The notes under the pieces are model-generated. The model had not been told where the DNA came from. It saw nothing but the letters and a program-made list of their open reading frames with translations, and did not search any database. A stretch of DNA of 37,717 nucleotides from the NCBI GenBank assembly GCA_016788465.1, contig JAEURV010000036.1:1-37717 (forward strand). The letters are read 5' to 3'. Positions 16,006 to 25,480 of the stretch are shown one piece after another. The position numbers were made by a program, and so were the translations under genes. The DNA comes from Nitrospira sp. (GTDB lineage: Bacteria > Nitrospirota > Nitrospiria > Nitrospirales > Nitrospiraceae). Positions within the stretch are counted from its first letter, which is position 1, and each line of letters begins with the position of its first letter.

Positions 16006-16708
16006 GCCGCGCTCCAAAAATGGCGCTCCCGACACGAACAAGCGTCGCCCCTTCCTCGATGGCAACTTCATAGTCGTTTGACATTCCCATGGAAAGCTCC
16101 TCCATCTTCACCGATGGAAGATGTTGGGCATCAATCAGCTTTGCTAGCCCCTTGAGCTTTCTAAAATAGGGCCGAGCCGATTCGGGATCACCAGTTGGTG
16201 GCGGAATAGCCATCAACCCCTTGATACTGACATGAGGGAGACGCGCCATTACTGACACGATGTCCGGCACGTCGTCCGGACGAAGCCCGGCTTTTGTGGG
16301 CTCGTTCCCGATGTTGACCTCCAGTAATACATCTTGCTTATGACCGGCATCTCCCGCACGACGGTCGATTTCTTGTGCTAGTTCCAGACTGTCGACCGAA
16401 TGAATTAGATTGAACACACCGACCACGGATCGAACCTTCCGCCGCTGCAATTGCCCGATAAAATGCCACTGGACTTGACTATGGTTGAATGCAGGAATCT
16501 TGGTGAGTGCCTCTTGAACTCGATTCTCGCCCAGGATCGACAAGCCCGCTCGCACCCCTTCTGCAATCTGTGGAATGGCAACAGTCTTGGTCGCAGCCAC
16601 AAGACGCACGCTTCCCGCTGGACGACCCGCCTTTTCGGTCGCCGCTCGAATTTTGGCAAGCACCGACTGCACTCTAGTTTCGACTGTATCTTGGATGGGA
16701 GATTCCAT
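15998..16708 (-). CDS. yggS: PLP homeostasis protein, YggS family
   Basis: A 236-residue single-domain alanine-racemase-fold protein (COG0325). The pyridoxal-phosphate lysine lies in V-A-A-T-K-T, followed by L-G-E-N-R-V-Q-E and H-F-I-G-Q-L-Q; later H-S-V-D-S, V-N-I-G-x-E-x-x-K-x-G and L-S-M-G-M-S-x-D-Y complete the family pattern. YggS proteins bind PLP without known catalytic turnover and balance vitamin B6 and amino-acid pools. The start is uncertain: an ATG at 16706-16708 is listed, and a GTG at 16718-16720 in the same frame is equally possible; neither has a strong ribosome-binding site. It precedes proC, overlapping it. Confidence 0.94.
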   Translation of the reverse strand: MESPIQDTVETRVQSVLAKIRAATEKAGRPAGSVRLVAATKTVAIPQIAEGVRAGLSILGENRVQEALTKIPAFNHSQVQWHFIGQLQRRKVRSVVGVFNLIHSVDSLELAQEIDRRAGDAGHKQDVLLEVNIGNEPTKAGLRPDDVPDIVSVMARLPHVSIKGLMAIPPPTGDPESARPYFRKLKGLAKLIDAQHLPSVKMEELSMGMSNDYEVAIEEGATLVRVGSAIFGARHV

Positions 16709-16792
16709 ATATATGCCCACGAATTAGGACACAGCCCTTCACCGCGCCGCCCACATTCTATCGGATTGGACTGATAATTGGCAGGGACCGGT

Positions 16793-17536
16793 TTATCGTC
16801 GTTTTGGGGGTAAGCCAATGGCACTGATCATGGTCCCATTGACTTTTCCTTCTCGCCGATAAGAGAAAAATAGATCCTCATGGCAAATCGTACACAGGTT
16901 GACGGTCGAGATTGCCTGTGCAACGGCACCATAGGCTAAGGCCTGTTCTTTAATAAGCCCCTTCAAGTTCAGCTTGGCTTTTCCTCCATTCCCTATTCGA
17001 ACGACTTTCTTCCAACTTGGCACCTCCAGACGAACACGTTCAAGGACTGGCTCATCCACTTCATAACAGCACACACCGGCTGACGGACCAATACTGAGCC
17101 GTACCTGCTTTGGGTGAGAGCCAAAACGCTCTTCCAACAGTGCGAGGGTCTTTGGCACGATCGCCCCGACAGCTCCTCGCCATCCTGCATGGATCGCTGC
17201 CACCACTCCCTGGACAGGGTCATGCATGAGAATCGGAACACAATCGGCGGTCCTTACGGCCACCATGACCCCTGGCTGATTGGTAACCAAGGCATCCCAG
17301 CCCCCCACAAAGCGGTCCGTTGCCGACAGCGCTCGATCAACCACAAGAGCCTCGGTCCCATGAACCTGCTTAACTGACAGCGTCCACGCCGAAGGTGCAG
17401 CCCCGTGGACGCCCCGCATGGGTGTCCCGATTCCCAGATCGTGCGCCAGGGTATGTTGCTTGGTTCCAAAAAAGTGATGAACCTGGCTCCTCGAATCTGT
17501 AAAGGCTGGGACCGTTATTACGGATACGCTTGCCAT
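16793..17536 (-). CDS. pgeF: Peptidoglycan editing factor PgeF (YfiH, multicopper oxidase-like fold)
   Basis: A 247-residue protein of the DUF152/YfiH family. Metal- and substrate-site signatures are complete: K-Q-V-H-G, T-A-D-C-V-P, H-A-G-W-R-G, and G-P-S-x-G-x-C-C-Y-E-V. Family members were annotated as polyphenol oxidases or laccases; YfiH in E. coli prevents misincorporation of L-Ser for L-Ala by MurC. That role fits its place directly after ftsZ in a cluster that also encodes MurC. It lies about 40 bases after the ftsZ stop on the same strand. Confidence 0.94.
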   Translation of the reverse strand: MASVSVITVPAFTDSRSQVHHFFGTKQHTLAHDLGIGTPMRGVHGAAPSAWTLSVKQVHGTEALVVDRALSATDRFVGGWDALVTNQPGVMVAVRTADCVPILMHDPVQGVVAAIHAGWRGAVGAIVPKTLALLEERFGSHPKQVRLSIGPSAGVCCYEVDEPVLERVRLEVPSWKKVVRIGNGGKAKLNLKGLIKEQALAYGAVAQAISTVNLCTICHEDLFFSYRREGKVNGTMISAIGLPPKRR

Positions 17537-17578
17537 CTCAATGCTTACCAGAGCTCATACACTGACCGATCTGAGAGA

Positions 17579-18775
17579 CTAATCGGCCTGCTTACGAAGG
17601 AAGGTTGGGACATCCCATTCGTCCTCAGCCGTCATCGCCGCGCGATCCGCTGGGTCCCGCATATCCGACATGCGCCGTAAAAACGTCGGTCGGTCGAGAT
17701 CTTTCATAGGACGATCCGCCGCAAGGGATGCGACCATCCCTGCCAGAAGCGGCTGAATCGGCTTCGCAGGCCTATTCATCCCTCGATCACCTGTCATGGG
17801 AGCCGCAGGTTGATCTTCTTCTCGTTCAAACCCTGTTGCAATTACTGTAATAATGAGATCCTCACCCATATCAGGATTAATAACCTGGCCGACGATGATA
17901 TTGGCCTCTGAGTCCGCCGTCTGTTGAATAATACTGGCCGCCTCTTCAACTTCATGCAGAGATAAGCTGGGGCCTCCGGTTATATTAAGGAGAACGCCTC
18001 GAGCTCCCTCCACACTTCCCTCTTCAAGAAGTGGACTACACATTGCCTTCTGGGCGGCTTCAATTGCTCGGTTCGGACCACGCGATACGCCCATTCCCAT
18101 AACCGCACGACCGGTGTGGGACATCACTGTGCGGACATCTGCAAAATCGACGTTCACATGTCCTGTTGTCGTAATCACATCGGCAATGCCTTGAATGGCT
18201 TGCCGCAAGACATCATCGGCCACCTTGAAAGCCTCTAGCAGCGGGGTTGATTTATCGACGATTCCCAAGAGCCGTTGATTGGGGATAACCAACAGCGTAT
18301 CGACATGACGACGCATGTCACGGATCCCCTCCTCAGCGTGTTTGTTTCTCCGTTGGCCTTCATATTGAAACGGCTTCGTCACCACACCCACCGTCAAAAT
18401 CCCCATTTCTCTGGCGATGCTGGCGACAATGGGGGCCGCTCCGGTCCCTGTCCCTCCCCCCATACCGGCCGTAACGAACACCATATCCGCTCCCTCAAGG
18501 CATTCACGGATATGCTCCTTACTTTCCAGTGCGGCATCCCGTCCGATTTCCGGTTTTGCCCCCGCACCTAACCCACGGGTCCGATCCGGCCCAAGCTGTA
18601 TTTTGTAGGGAGCCAGCGAGCGATCCAGTGCTTGAAGATCCGTGTTGCTGGCGATAAAATCGACGCGAGCGAGTCCAGAGGTGATCATCGTGTTGATCGC
18701 ATTGCATCCGGCTCCGCCGATTCCGATCACCTTAATCCGGACAGGTGACAACATATCTTCCTGAAATGAAAACAT
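17579..18775 (-). CDS. ftsZ: Cell division protein FtsZ, with a duplicated C-terminal peptide
   Basis: A 398-residue tubulin-like GTPase that forms the Z ring. The N-terminal G-G-A-G-C-N-A-I motif and the tubulin signature [10 protein letters not shown] are intact, as are the T7-loop residues N-V-D-F-A-D. The variable linker leads to the conserved C-terminal peptide [11 protein letters not shown] (388-398), the docking site for FtsA and other partners. A second copy, [11 protein letters not shown], lies at 361-371. The ATG at 18773-18775 has a perfect AGGAGG site seven bases upstream; a longer frame to 18802 lacks support. A small dyad (CGAGCG/CGCTCG) lies in the 63-base gap after ftsA. Confidence 0.98.
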   Translation of the reverse strand: MFSFQEDMLSPVRIKVIGIGGAGCNAINTMITSGLARVDFIASNTDLQALDRSLAPYKIQLGPDRTRGLGAGAKPEIGRDAALESKEHIRECLEGADMVFVTAGMGGGTGTGAAPIVASIAREMGILTVGVVTKPFQYEGQRRNKHAEEGIRDMRRHVDTLLVIPNQRLLGIVDKSTPLLEAFKVADDVLRQAIQGIADVITTTGHVNVDFADVRTVMSHTGRAVMGMGVSRGPNRAIEAAQKAMCSPLLEEGSVEGARGVLLNITGGPSLSLHEVEEAASIIQQTADSEANIIVGQVINPDMGEDLIITVIATGFEREEDQPAAPMTGDRGMNRPAKPIQPLLAGMVASLAADRPMKDLDRPTFLRRMSDMRDPADRAAMTAEDEWDVPTFLRKQAD

Positions 18776-18838
18776 TGGAGCACCTCCTCGCATCACCCGC
18801 ACACCGAGCGCCTATCGCTCGCAAGGGTTTTATAAAGG

Positions 18839-20083
18839 TTAAAAGACCTCCAACACCCGTTTCGTCCAGCTGAACATTTTTTTCGCCCAGGTTCCACCGT
18901 TTCGAAGTCCGGCCGTCTCCAATTCATCGACATGTCGTCGGGCATGCAGCAAGAGACCGACCCCTGTCGAATGACTAGGGTGGCCGACGATATCTCGAAG
19001 TCCGCCAACCCCTGAAGGGACTCCCCGACGTGCCGGCAGGTTCAAGACTCTCTCGGCAGCATCCGGCATCCCTTCCAACAATGAGGTACCTCCGGTGATC
19101 ACCACACCGGCTCCCAACATACCTTCATATCCGGCACGCGTAATTTCTCTCCGGACCAGCTCGAACATCTCATCGACACGAGGCTCTAAGATCTCCGCAA
19201 TATCCCGCCTGGAGAACGTTCGGGGTGGACGGTCTCCGACCGAAGGTACTTGGACGACTTGATGACCAATTACAAACTCGGTCCTTGCGATGCCATGTTG
19301 GGTTTTGATCCTCTCAGCCTCGGTCTGCGACGTCAAGAGACCAATGGCCAGATCCTTGGTTAAATTCTGTCCACCGATCGGGAGAACCGCCGAGTGACGG
19401 ATACTCCCGTCTAAAAAGATGGCGAGATCCGTGGTCCCCCCGCCCAAATCTACCATCACCACACCGAGTTCACGTTCTTCTTGGCTTAGTACCGCTTCGC
19501 TGGATGCCAATGGCTGAAGAATGATGTCGACCACGTCAAGTCCGGCGCGATTCACACTCTTCACGATATTCTGCGCGGACGTCACTGCTCCGGTGATGAC
19601 GTGCACGTTGACTTCCAATCGATTCCCGGACAGGCCTAGAGGCTCCCTCACCCCTTCCTGACCATCCACCATGAATTCTCGAGGTAACACGTGGAGGATC
19701 CTTCGCTCTTGAGGGATCACCGCGAGCGTTCGGGCGCTTTCAATAGCTCGATGGATATCTTCTCGAGTCACCTCCGCACGTTTCAGAGCCACGACACCTT
19801 TGCAGTTTTCGGCCGCGATATGGCTCCCGGCAATGCCGGTGTACACAGAATTGATCTGGACCGCCGCCATCAACTCTGCTTCTTCAACCGCCTTTTTGAT
19901 AGATTCAACGGTGCTTTCAATATCAACCACAACGCCCTTGCGTAGACCTCGTGAAGGGCTCATGCCGACGCCAATAATGTTGAGACCTCCCGCATCGGTC
20001 ATCTCCGCGACGATCGCGCAGATCTTTGTCGTCCCAATGTCGAGTCCGACTAAGATTTGATCTCGCTTCGGCACCGCAATCAC
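18839..20083 (-). CDS. ftsA: Cell division protein FtsA
   Basis: A 414-residue actin-fold protein that anchors FtsZ to the membrane. It shows G-L-D-I-G-T-T-K-I at the N-terminus, the D-L-G-G-G-T-T-D-L phosphate loop, G-G-x-x-L-T-x-D-L and V-I-T-G-G-T-S-L-L-E-G adenosine motifs. The C-terminus, with A-K-K-M-F-S-W-T-K-R, has the look of the membrane-targeting amphipathic helix. The start is GTG, overlapping the ftsQ stop (GTGA); the preceding G-run of nine bases serves as ribosome-binding site and could allow slippage. ftsQ-ftsA-ftsZ is the canonical order. Confidence 0.98.
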   Translation of the reverse strand: MIAVPKRDQILVGLDIGTTKICAIVAEMTDAGGLNIIGVGMSPSRGLRKGVVVDIESTVESIKKAVEEAELMAAVQINSVYTGIAGSHIAAENCKGVVALKRAEVTREDIHRAIESARTLAVIPQERRILHVLPREFMVDGQEGVREPLGLSGNRLEVNVHVITGAVTSAQNIVKSVNRAGLDVVDIILQPLASSEAVLSQEERELGVVMVDLGGGTTDLAIFLDGSIRHSAVLPIGGQNLTKDLAIGLLTSQTEAERIKTQHGIARTEFVIGHQVVQVPSVGDRPPRTFSRRDIAEILEPRVDEMFELVRREITRAGYEGMLGAGVVITGGTSLLEGMPDAAERVLNLPARRGVPSGVGGLRDIVGHPSHSTGVGLLLHARRHVDELETAGLRNGGTWAKKMFSWTKRVLEVF

Positions 20084-20940
20084 CCCCCCCCATCCCGTAC
20101 GATGATTCGATTATCGTACCGGAGATCTACCTCGCTGACCCCACGCCCTGCCCCGTCAAAATTTAGTGATTTCAACGTTGGTTTGACGCGTTGGAACCGC
20201 TCCCATTGTTCCTCAACCGATTCCTCTCCAAAGCGAAATCGAACGCCCTGAATGAACGCCACAAGATTTGTCTGGTTTTCGGCCTGCACCTGCAAGCGCC
20301 CATCAGACGTGCGTCCAATGACTCTTGCGAGTTCGATGCCAGACATGATTGCCCGTCGCACCACGTCGGTCCCCTTCAGCAGGCCATCGAGGTCAACCCC
20401 CGTCACCAGTGGAAACGCGTCATCATCGACCTGCCCCAGCTTGGTCAGCACATACCCTTCTTCATCACTCAGGAAGTTCTGAGATGCCGCACGGACGACG
20501 GCAGCAGGCTTTCGTTCGATCACCGCGATCCTCAACTCATGGAACGGAACTCGCGAGACTTCAGCCTCTTTAATCCAAGGGTGGGATTCAATCTTACCCT
20601 CTATGCTGGCGGTAACGATCTGATAGAGCGGCACGCCCTGCTTGACCTGAGCCAGCTCGATCACTTTTTCCTTATCGAGATGATGCAGACCTTCAACCGT
20701 GATCGTATGGATTTCGAGCAACTCACGGACCATACGACTGGAGTAGGTCACCCCCATCGTGAGCAGCCATCCAAAAATCGCCACACCCGCCAACACCACA
20801 CCGACACGAACCACAACATTTTGCCTGACACGCCGCGTCCGCCCGGTTTGCTTCACCGCCCGTTCCCCAGTTGAATCCTTCCATCGATTCATGCGTGGGA
20901 TTGCAGGCTTAACTCGTCGTGGCTTGAACGAGAATCGCAT
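20080..20940 (-). CDS. ftsQ: Cell division protein FtsQ/DivIB
   Basis: A 286-residue single-pass membrane protein. A basic cytoplasmic N-terminus (about 1-45) is followed by one hydrophobic segment (about 46-68), a POTRA domain starting at I-T-V-E-G-L-H-H-L, and the FtsQ domain with I-E-R-K-P-A-A and D-E-E-G-Y-V-L. It links early ring proteins to FtsW and FtsI in the divisome. Its ATG overlaps the ddl stop by one base (TAATG) with a GGAG site inside ddl. The gene ends in nine G residues directly before TGA, giving three terminal Gly codons. Confidence 0.95.
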   Translation of the reverse strand: MRFSFKPRRVKPAIPRMNRWKDSTGERAVKQTGRTRRVRQNVVVRVGVVLAGVAIFGWLLTMGVTYSSRMVRELLEIHTITVEGLHHLDKEKVIELAQVKQGVPLYQIVTASIEGKIESHPWIKEAEVSRVPFHELRIAVIERKPAAVVRAASQNFLSDEEGYVLTKLGQVDDDAFPLVTGVDLDGLLKGTDVVRRAIMSGIELARVIGRTSDGRLQVQAENQTNLVAFIQGVRFRFGEESVEEQWERFQRVKPTLKSLNFDGAGRGVSEVDLRYDNRIIVRDGGG

Positions 20941-21926
20941 TACTCAGACTCCGGTTTGGTACGCGACGCATAACGACCCGCACGAACCAAAGCCGACTGC
21001 AAGATCCGCTCGACCAAGTCGTCGTAACCGATGCCAACCTGTGCGGCAGCCATTGGCAGCAGACTCGTCGCTGTCATGCCGGGAACCGTATTGATTTCCA
21101 ATACATAGGGTTGGCCACGTGGTGTGATGCGAAAGTCAACGCGTGCAGCTCCCTCGCAACCAAGCACCTTGTAGCTGCGGGAGGCCAAGTCTCCTATTTT
21201 CTGCATCACCTTAGTCGGAAAAGGAGCCGGGCAGAGATATTGCGTCTTGCCCTTCTGGTATTTAGCCGCGAAATCATAGAACCCTTCCGGGGCCACAATT
21301 TCTATTGCCGGAAGGACCTTCGTCTCATCCTCCTTGGCCGTCCCGAGAATCGACACGGTCGCTTCATGCCCGGGAATATACTTCTCCACCATTGCTTCAA
21401 GATCGTAGCGATGAGCCAACGCAAGCGCTTCCTTCCACTGAGCCATACGCTGCACAACCGTTACCCCGATCGTAGAGCCCTGCGAGACCGGCTTGACGAC
21501 TACCGGCAACTGGAGTTTGGCCTCTCTCAGGACCTTCGTCAGCGATGGACGGTCCCCTTGCCGAATAACCGTTCCTGGAGGTACCGGAACACCATGCTCA
21601 GCCAGTAGGGTCTTCGTCATGACCTTATGCATTCCCACAGCACTCGCCCGCACACCTGAGCCTGTGTACGGAATCCCAATAGTCTCAAGGAACCCCTGAA
21701 CCAAGCCGTCCTCGCCCCCTGCCCCATGAAGCGAGAGAAAGGCGATGGCAACGTCCTGTTCCTTCAGGTCTTGATACAGCCGGTCGCCGACATCGATGGC
21801 CACCGCTTCATACCCACGACGAAGCAATGCCTGATGGACCGCTTGGCCCGTCTTTAGAGAAATTTCACGCTCTGAAGATCGGCCTCCCATCAGCACCGCG
21901 ATACGCTTATCCGTTAGTTTCCCCAT
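20940..21926 (-). CDS. ddl: D-alanine-D-alanine ligase
   Basis: A 328-residue ATP-grasp ligase that joins two D-alanines for the pentapeptide stem. The N-terminal G-G-R-S-S-E-R-E-I-S-L motif, H-G-x-G-G-E-D-G, Y-T-G-S-G-V, the K-P-V-S-Q-G-S-T-I-G-V nucleotide loop and E-I-N-T-V-P-G-M-T are all present. The ligase product is used by MurF, encoded in the same cluster. It follows murB by about 22 bases and overlaps ftsQ by one base. The family also includes D-Ala-D-Lac ligases; nothing in the visible motifs suggests that variant, but specificity was not tested. Confidence 0.96.
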   Translation of the reverse strand: MGKLTDKRIAVLMGGRSSEREISLKTGQAVHQALLRRGYEAVAIDVGDRLYQDLKEQDVAIAFLSLHGAGGEDGLVQGFLETIGIPYTGSGVRASAVGMHKVMTKTLLAEHGVPVPPGTVIRQGDRPSLTKVLREAKLQLPVVVKPVSQGSTIGVTVVQRMAQWKEALALAHRYDLEAMVEKYIPGHEATVSILGTAKEDETKVLPAIEIVAPEGFYDFAAKYQKGKTQYLCPAPFPTKVMQKIGDLASRSYKVLGCEGAARVDFRITPRGQPYVLEINTVPGMTATSLLPMAAAQVGIGYDDLVERILQSALVRAGRYASRTKPESE

Positions 21927-21948
21927 TGGATATCAGGATGTCCTTAAC

Positions 21949-22893
21949 TCACGCTTGACCCACTAATTTCAACTCCAGCGCCAACTTCACTCCCGTCTTT
22001 CGAGCAACCTGGGCGCGAACTTTTCTGATAAGGGCAAGTACATCGGTGGCCCTCGCCTTCCCCTGATTCACGATAAAGTTGGCATGTTTGGTCGAGACAC
22101 AAGCATCGCCGACCGATACACCCTTGAGTCCTGCGGCCTCAACGACCCGCCCTGCTGAATCATTGGCAGGGTTCTTGAAAACACACCCGGCGCTGGGAAG
22201 GGTCAGTGGCTGTGTCTCCCGTCGATAGCGCAAATACTCCTTCACCACCTTCTCAATATCAGTGCGCACTCCCGGTCTCAGTTGGAGCCATACTCCGACC
22301 ACAATTCCTGACGGCAGGAACGCCCGCCGATACTCGAATGTGATGGATTCCGCAGGACAGTCCAGAACCTCGCCGTTTTTCCCCACAACTCGAACAGCTT
22401 TAACAGAATCCTTCATCTCGCCGAGTCTCGTCCCAGCATTCATCACGACGCACCCCGCCACCGTCCCAGGAATCCCGGCAGCCCATTCCAATCCCGCCAG
22501 CGAACGACGGATGGCATGGCCAATCAATGTCGGCATCCCGACACCACCCTCGGCATAGAGCACCGATCCGGATTCCTCCTTGATCGTACGCAGCTTCGCC
22601 AGGCTGACCACGACACCTCGAATACCCTTGTCCCGAACCAGGAGATTCGTCCCTCCCAACACGAAGATTGGAAGTTTCTGTTCATGCGTTTGTTTGACCA
22701 AACGAATAACATCCTCCACATCAGCCGGTTCCACCAATACATCGGCTGGACCGCCGATCCGAAAGGAAGTGTACTCGCTCAACGGTGCGTTGAAGCGAAC
22801 CTGCCCCCGAATACCAGCTACCGCTGACCGAAGTTTTCGCTGCATCCTCGTGTGTGACGCGGCCCTTCCGCGCCTGATAGATATACGTTTCAT
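21949..22893 (-). CDS. murB: UDP-N-acetylenolpyruvoylglucosamine reductase
   Basis: A 314-residue flavoenzyme that reduces UDP-GlcNAc-enolpyruvate to UDP-MurNAc. FAD-binding motifs are Y-T-S-F-R-I-G-G-P-A (41-50), G-G-T-N-L-L-V (80-86) and A-G-I-P-G-T-V-A-G-C-V. The catalytic segment reads P-S-A-G-C-V-F-K-N-P, placing Cys237 where E. coli MurB has the proton-donating Ser; Cys at this site occurs in some lineages. The start ATG at 22893 lies seven bases after the murC stop and has no clear ribosome-binding site; a downstream ATG at 22845 is an alternative. Confidence 0.95.
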   Translation of the reverse strand: MKRISIRRGRAASHTRMQRKLRSAVAGIRGQVRFNAPLSEYTSFRIGGPADVLVEPADVEDVIRLVKQTHEQKLPIFVLGGTNLLVRDKGIRGVVVSLAKLRTIKEESGSVLYAEGGVGMPTLIGHAIRRSLAGLEWAAGIPGTVAGCVVMNAGTRLGEMKDSVKAVRVVGKNGEVLDCPAESITFEYRRAFLPSGIVVGVWLQLRPGVRTDIEKVVKEYLRYRRETQPLTLPSAGCVFKNPANDSAGRVVEAAGLKGVSVGDACVSTKHANFIVNQGKARATDVLALIRKVRAQVARKTGVKLALELKLVGQA

Positions 22894-22899
22894 GAGTCA

Positions 22900-24393
22900 T
22901 TACGCGGACTCAAGTCGTGCAAGAATTCCGGTCCCTGCCTTCCAAATGTCACCCGCCCCCAAAGTCAAGACGAGATCCCCTGCCTGAAGCTGAGATAAGA
23001 CCTGATCTGGAAGGGTCTCCTTGCGTTCGATGAACGTCACGGCAGGATGACCGGCCGCCTTCACCCTTTCAGCCAAGGCAGCCCCGGTCACTCCCGGTAG
23101 AGGTTGTTCTCCGGCTGGATAAATATCGGTCATAAACAGGACATCGGCATGATCAAACGCGTGGGCAAACTCTCCAAGACAATCACGCGTTCGGCTATAG
23201 CGATGAGGCTGAAAAAGGACGACCAGGCGACGATCCCAACCCTGTTTTGCCGCAGCCAGCGTGGCTTTGACCTCCGTAGGATGATGCCCATAGTCATCGA
23301 CCACCATGATCCCACCGGCCTCGCCTCGCAAATGAAATCTCCGTTCAACACCTGTAAACGCAGCTAACCCTTTACGAATCAAATCGACCGGAACATCCAG
23401 TTCCATCCCGATCGCAATGGCAACGAGCGCGTTCGAAACATTGTGGATCCCCGGCACTGTCAACCGGAACGGACCAAGGTTCTTCCCACGAAAATGTACG
23501 CGGAAGTCCGCGCCCCATTGTTTAAGACTGACATCCGTCGCGAGAAAGTCCGGCGCCACTCCATCACGTTCGCGCAGCCCGTACGTCTGGTAGCGCTTGA
23601 CGAGGTGAGGAAAGAGCGCGACGAGGCGATCGTCGTCTGCACACAACACTGCTACCCCATAGAAGGGAATCTTATTGATGAACTCGAGAAAGCTCTCGTT
23701 GATTCGCTCCATCGACCCATAATGATCCAGATGCTCACGGTCCAAATTCGTTACAGCAACAATGGTGGGAGAAAGGCGCAGAAAAGACCCGTCACTTTCA
23801 TCCGCCTCGGCCACCAGAAGGTCCCCACGACCAAGCCGTGCGTGGCTACCTAACGCGTTCACCTTGCCGCCGATTACCATCGTTGGATCAAGTCCACCCT
23901 GCGCGAGTACAGTGGCGACCATCGATGTCGTGGTCGTCTTTCCGTGGGCGCCGGCAATAGCGACTCCGAATTTTAATCGCATAAGCTCTGCCAACATCTC
24001 TGCCCGCGGAATCACGGGGATCTGCATCGCTTTTGCTTTCACTACCTCAGGATTACTTCCTGCCACAGCAGATGAAATGACTACGACCTGCGCCGCGCCC
24101 ACATTTGACTCCTGATGGCCGATGAAAATCCTCCCGCCGAGCTCCTCCAGACGCTTTGTTGTCTCCGACCCCTGCAGATCAGATCCCGTCACCGTGTAGC
24201 CCATGGTGAGCAACACTTCTGCAATACCGCTCATACCGGCCCCACCGATGCCAACAAGATGAATTTGTTGGATTTTGCGAAACATTCCCATACGACTCAC
24301 CCGTTGCCGTCCAAGAGAAGAGCCTGTCCCAAGTGTTGATTCTCCAAGCGTCTTACCCTCCGGCCTTTCTAAAAGAAGATTGGTTGTTGTCAT
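22900..24393 (-). CDS. murC: UDP-N-acetylmuramate-L-alanine ligase
   Basis: This Mur ligase adds L-Ala to UDP-MurNAc. The N-terminal dinucleotide-like motif [12 protein letters not shown], the ATP loop GAHGKTT (148-154), and later D-E-S-D-G-S-F and D-D-Y-G-H-H-P-T-E motifs are intact. The listed start gives 497 residues with a 36-residue extension before the Rossmann domain; it has a good GGGAG site but overlaps the end of murG by 41 bases. A shorter form starting at 24291 or 24285 would match the usual family length. PgeF, which edits MurC errors, is encoded downstream in the same cluster. Confidence 0.95.
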   Translation of the reverse strand: MTTTNLLLERPEGKTLGESTLGTGSSLGRQRVSRMGMFRKIQQIHLVGIGGAGMSGIAEVLLTMGYTVTGSDLQGSETTKRLEELGGRIFIGHQESNVGAAQVVVISSAVAGSNPEVVKAKAMQIPVIPRAEMLAELMRLKFGVAIAGAHGKTTTTSMVATVLAQGGLDPTMVIGGKVNALGSHARLGRGDLLVAEADESDGSFLRLSPTIVAVTNLDREHLDHYGSMERINESFLEFINKIPFYGVAVLCADDDRLVALFPHLVKRYQTYGLRERDGVAPDFLATDVSLKQWGADFRVHFRGKNLGPFRLTVPGIHNVSNALVAIAIGMELDVPVDLIRKGLAAFTGVERRFHLRGEAGGIMVVDDYGHHPTEVKATLAAAKQGWDRRLVVLFQPHRYSRTRDCLGEFAHAFDHADVLFMTDIYPAGEQPLPGVTGAALAERVKAAGHPAVTFIERKETLPDQVLSQLQAGDLVLTLGAGDIWKAGTGILARLESA

Positions 24394-25480
24394 GCGTCAC
24401 TCCCATCATCGCGTAACATTCTCCGACGATCCGTTCGCCGGCATCAATTCGTCGCATCGCCAAACTCCCTCGGCGCATGCTGTTCCACCGCTGCGAGTCC
24501 GATAGGATCGCGTCCACCATCGTGCTCAATGTCGCTCCAGTCAGGTCTGTCTGCGGTAGCACCACGGCCCCACCTGCAGCTTCCATGGCTCGAGCATTCT
24601 TCATCTGATGATCATAAATGGCCGTGGGTAGCGGAATCAGGATGGCGGGCTTTCCACAAGCCGCCAGCTCAGCGATCGTCATAGCCCCAGCACGAGCTAC
24701 CACCACATCCGCAGCCCGTAACGCTGTTGGCATGTCATACAGAAACGGAACTACGGTGGCAGAGACCCCCAGAGCCTTATAGCCCTCCCTGACCCGCTCA
24801 TAGTCTTTCTCACCTGTTTGGTGTGTGATCGTCAGTGCAGGCAAGCGCGCTCTGAGTAAAGGCAGTCCTTCCAGCACCGCACTATTGATCGCCTTGGCCC
24901 CCTGACTTCCACCAAAGATCAGCAGATGTTGTCTATTCAGATTGATGATCTCCCGGCTCTCAGGTTGATGATTGAGAAACTCCTGCCTGATCGGTGTTCC
25001 TACAACGTGCACCTTGTGTCGATCAAAGTGTGTTGCCGCCGACTCAAACGCCAGGAAAATCCGTTGTGCAAGTGGACCGACCACTTTGTTGGCCAAGCCA
25101 GGATATGCATTCGGTTCCAAAATCACGCGTGGAATCCCCCTCAGTGCGGCCGCTACCAGCACCGTTGGACTCGTATAACCACCAACCCCAATCACGAGAT
25201 CAGCCTGTCGTTGTCCCAAGAGATGCCATGACTGCCAGATTCCCGCTGGAACAGACAGCACAGCCTGAAGAACCTCCAGTAATCCCTTCCCCATCACCGG
25301 CTTGGCGGTAATCATCGCCAGCTCAAATGCCTCATGCAGGAGAACGCGAGACTCAATCCCTCGCTTCGTGCCAATAAAGAGTATCTTCGTGGAAGAGTCT
25401 CGCCTTAAGAATTCTCGTGCCAGGGCGATGGCCGGGTAGAGATGACCTCCGGTGCCGCCTGCGGCAATAACAATCGTCAT
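24353..25480 (-). CDS. murG: UDP-N-acetylglucosamine-lipid I GlcNAc transferase
   Basis: A 375-residue GT28 glycosyltransferase that turns lipid I into lipid II at the inner membrane face. [10 protein letters not shown] at the N-terminus, [14 protein letters not shown] and [16 protein letters not shown] mark the family, with D-H-Q-x-x-N-A near the sugar-nucleotide site. The ATG overlaps the ftsW stop by four bases (ATGA). The same frame stays open upstream through all of ftsW, but that extension is not MurG-like. Its end overlaps murC. Confidence 0.97.
   Translation of the reverse strand: MTIVIAAGGTGGHLYPAIALAREFLRRDSSTKILFIGTKRGIESRVLLHEAFELAMITAKPVMGKGLLEVLQAVLSVPAGIWQSWHLLGQRQADLVIGVGGYTSPTVLVAAALRGIPRVILEPNAYPGLANKVVGPLAQRIFLAFESAATHFDRHKVHVVGTPIRQEFLNHQPESREIINLNRQHLLIFGGSQGAKAINSAVLEGLPLLRARLPALTITHQTGEKDYERVREGYKALGVSATVVPFLYDMPTALRAADVVVARAGAMTIAELAACGKPAILIPLPTAIYDHQMKNARAMEAAGGAVVLPQTDLTGATLSTMVDAILSDSQRWNSMRRGSLAMRRIDAGERIVGECYAMMGVTHDNNQSSFRKAGG

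Noticed and set aside
20191-20874. A 227-codon plus-strand frame
   Set aside because: It is the antisense shadow of ftsQ, which has clear domain features and start signals.
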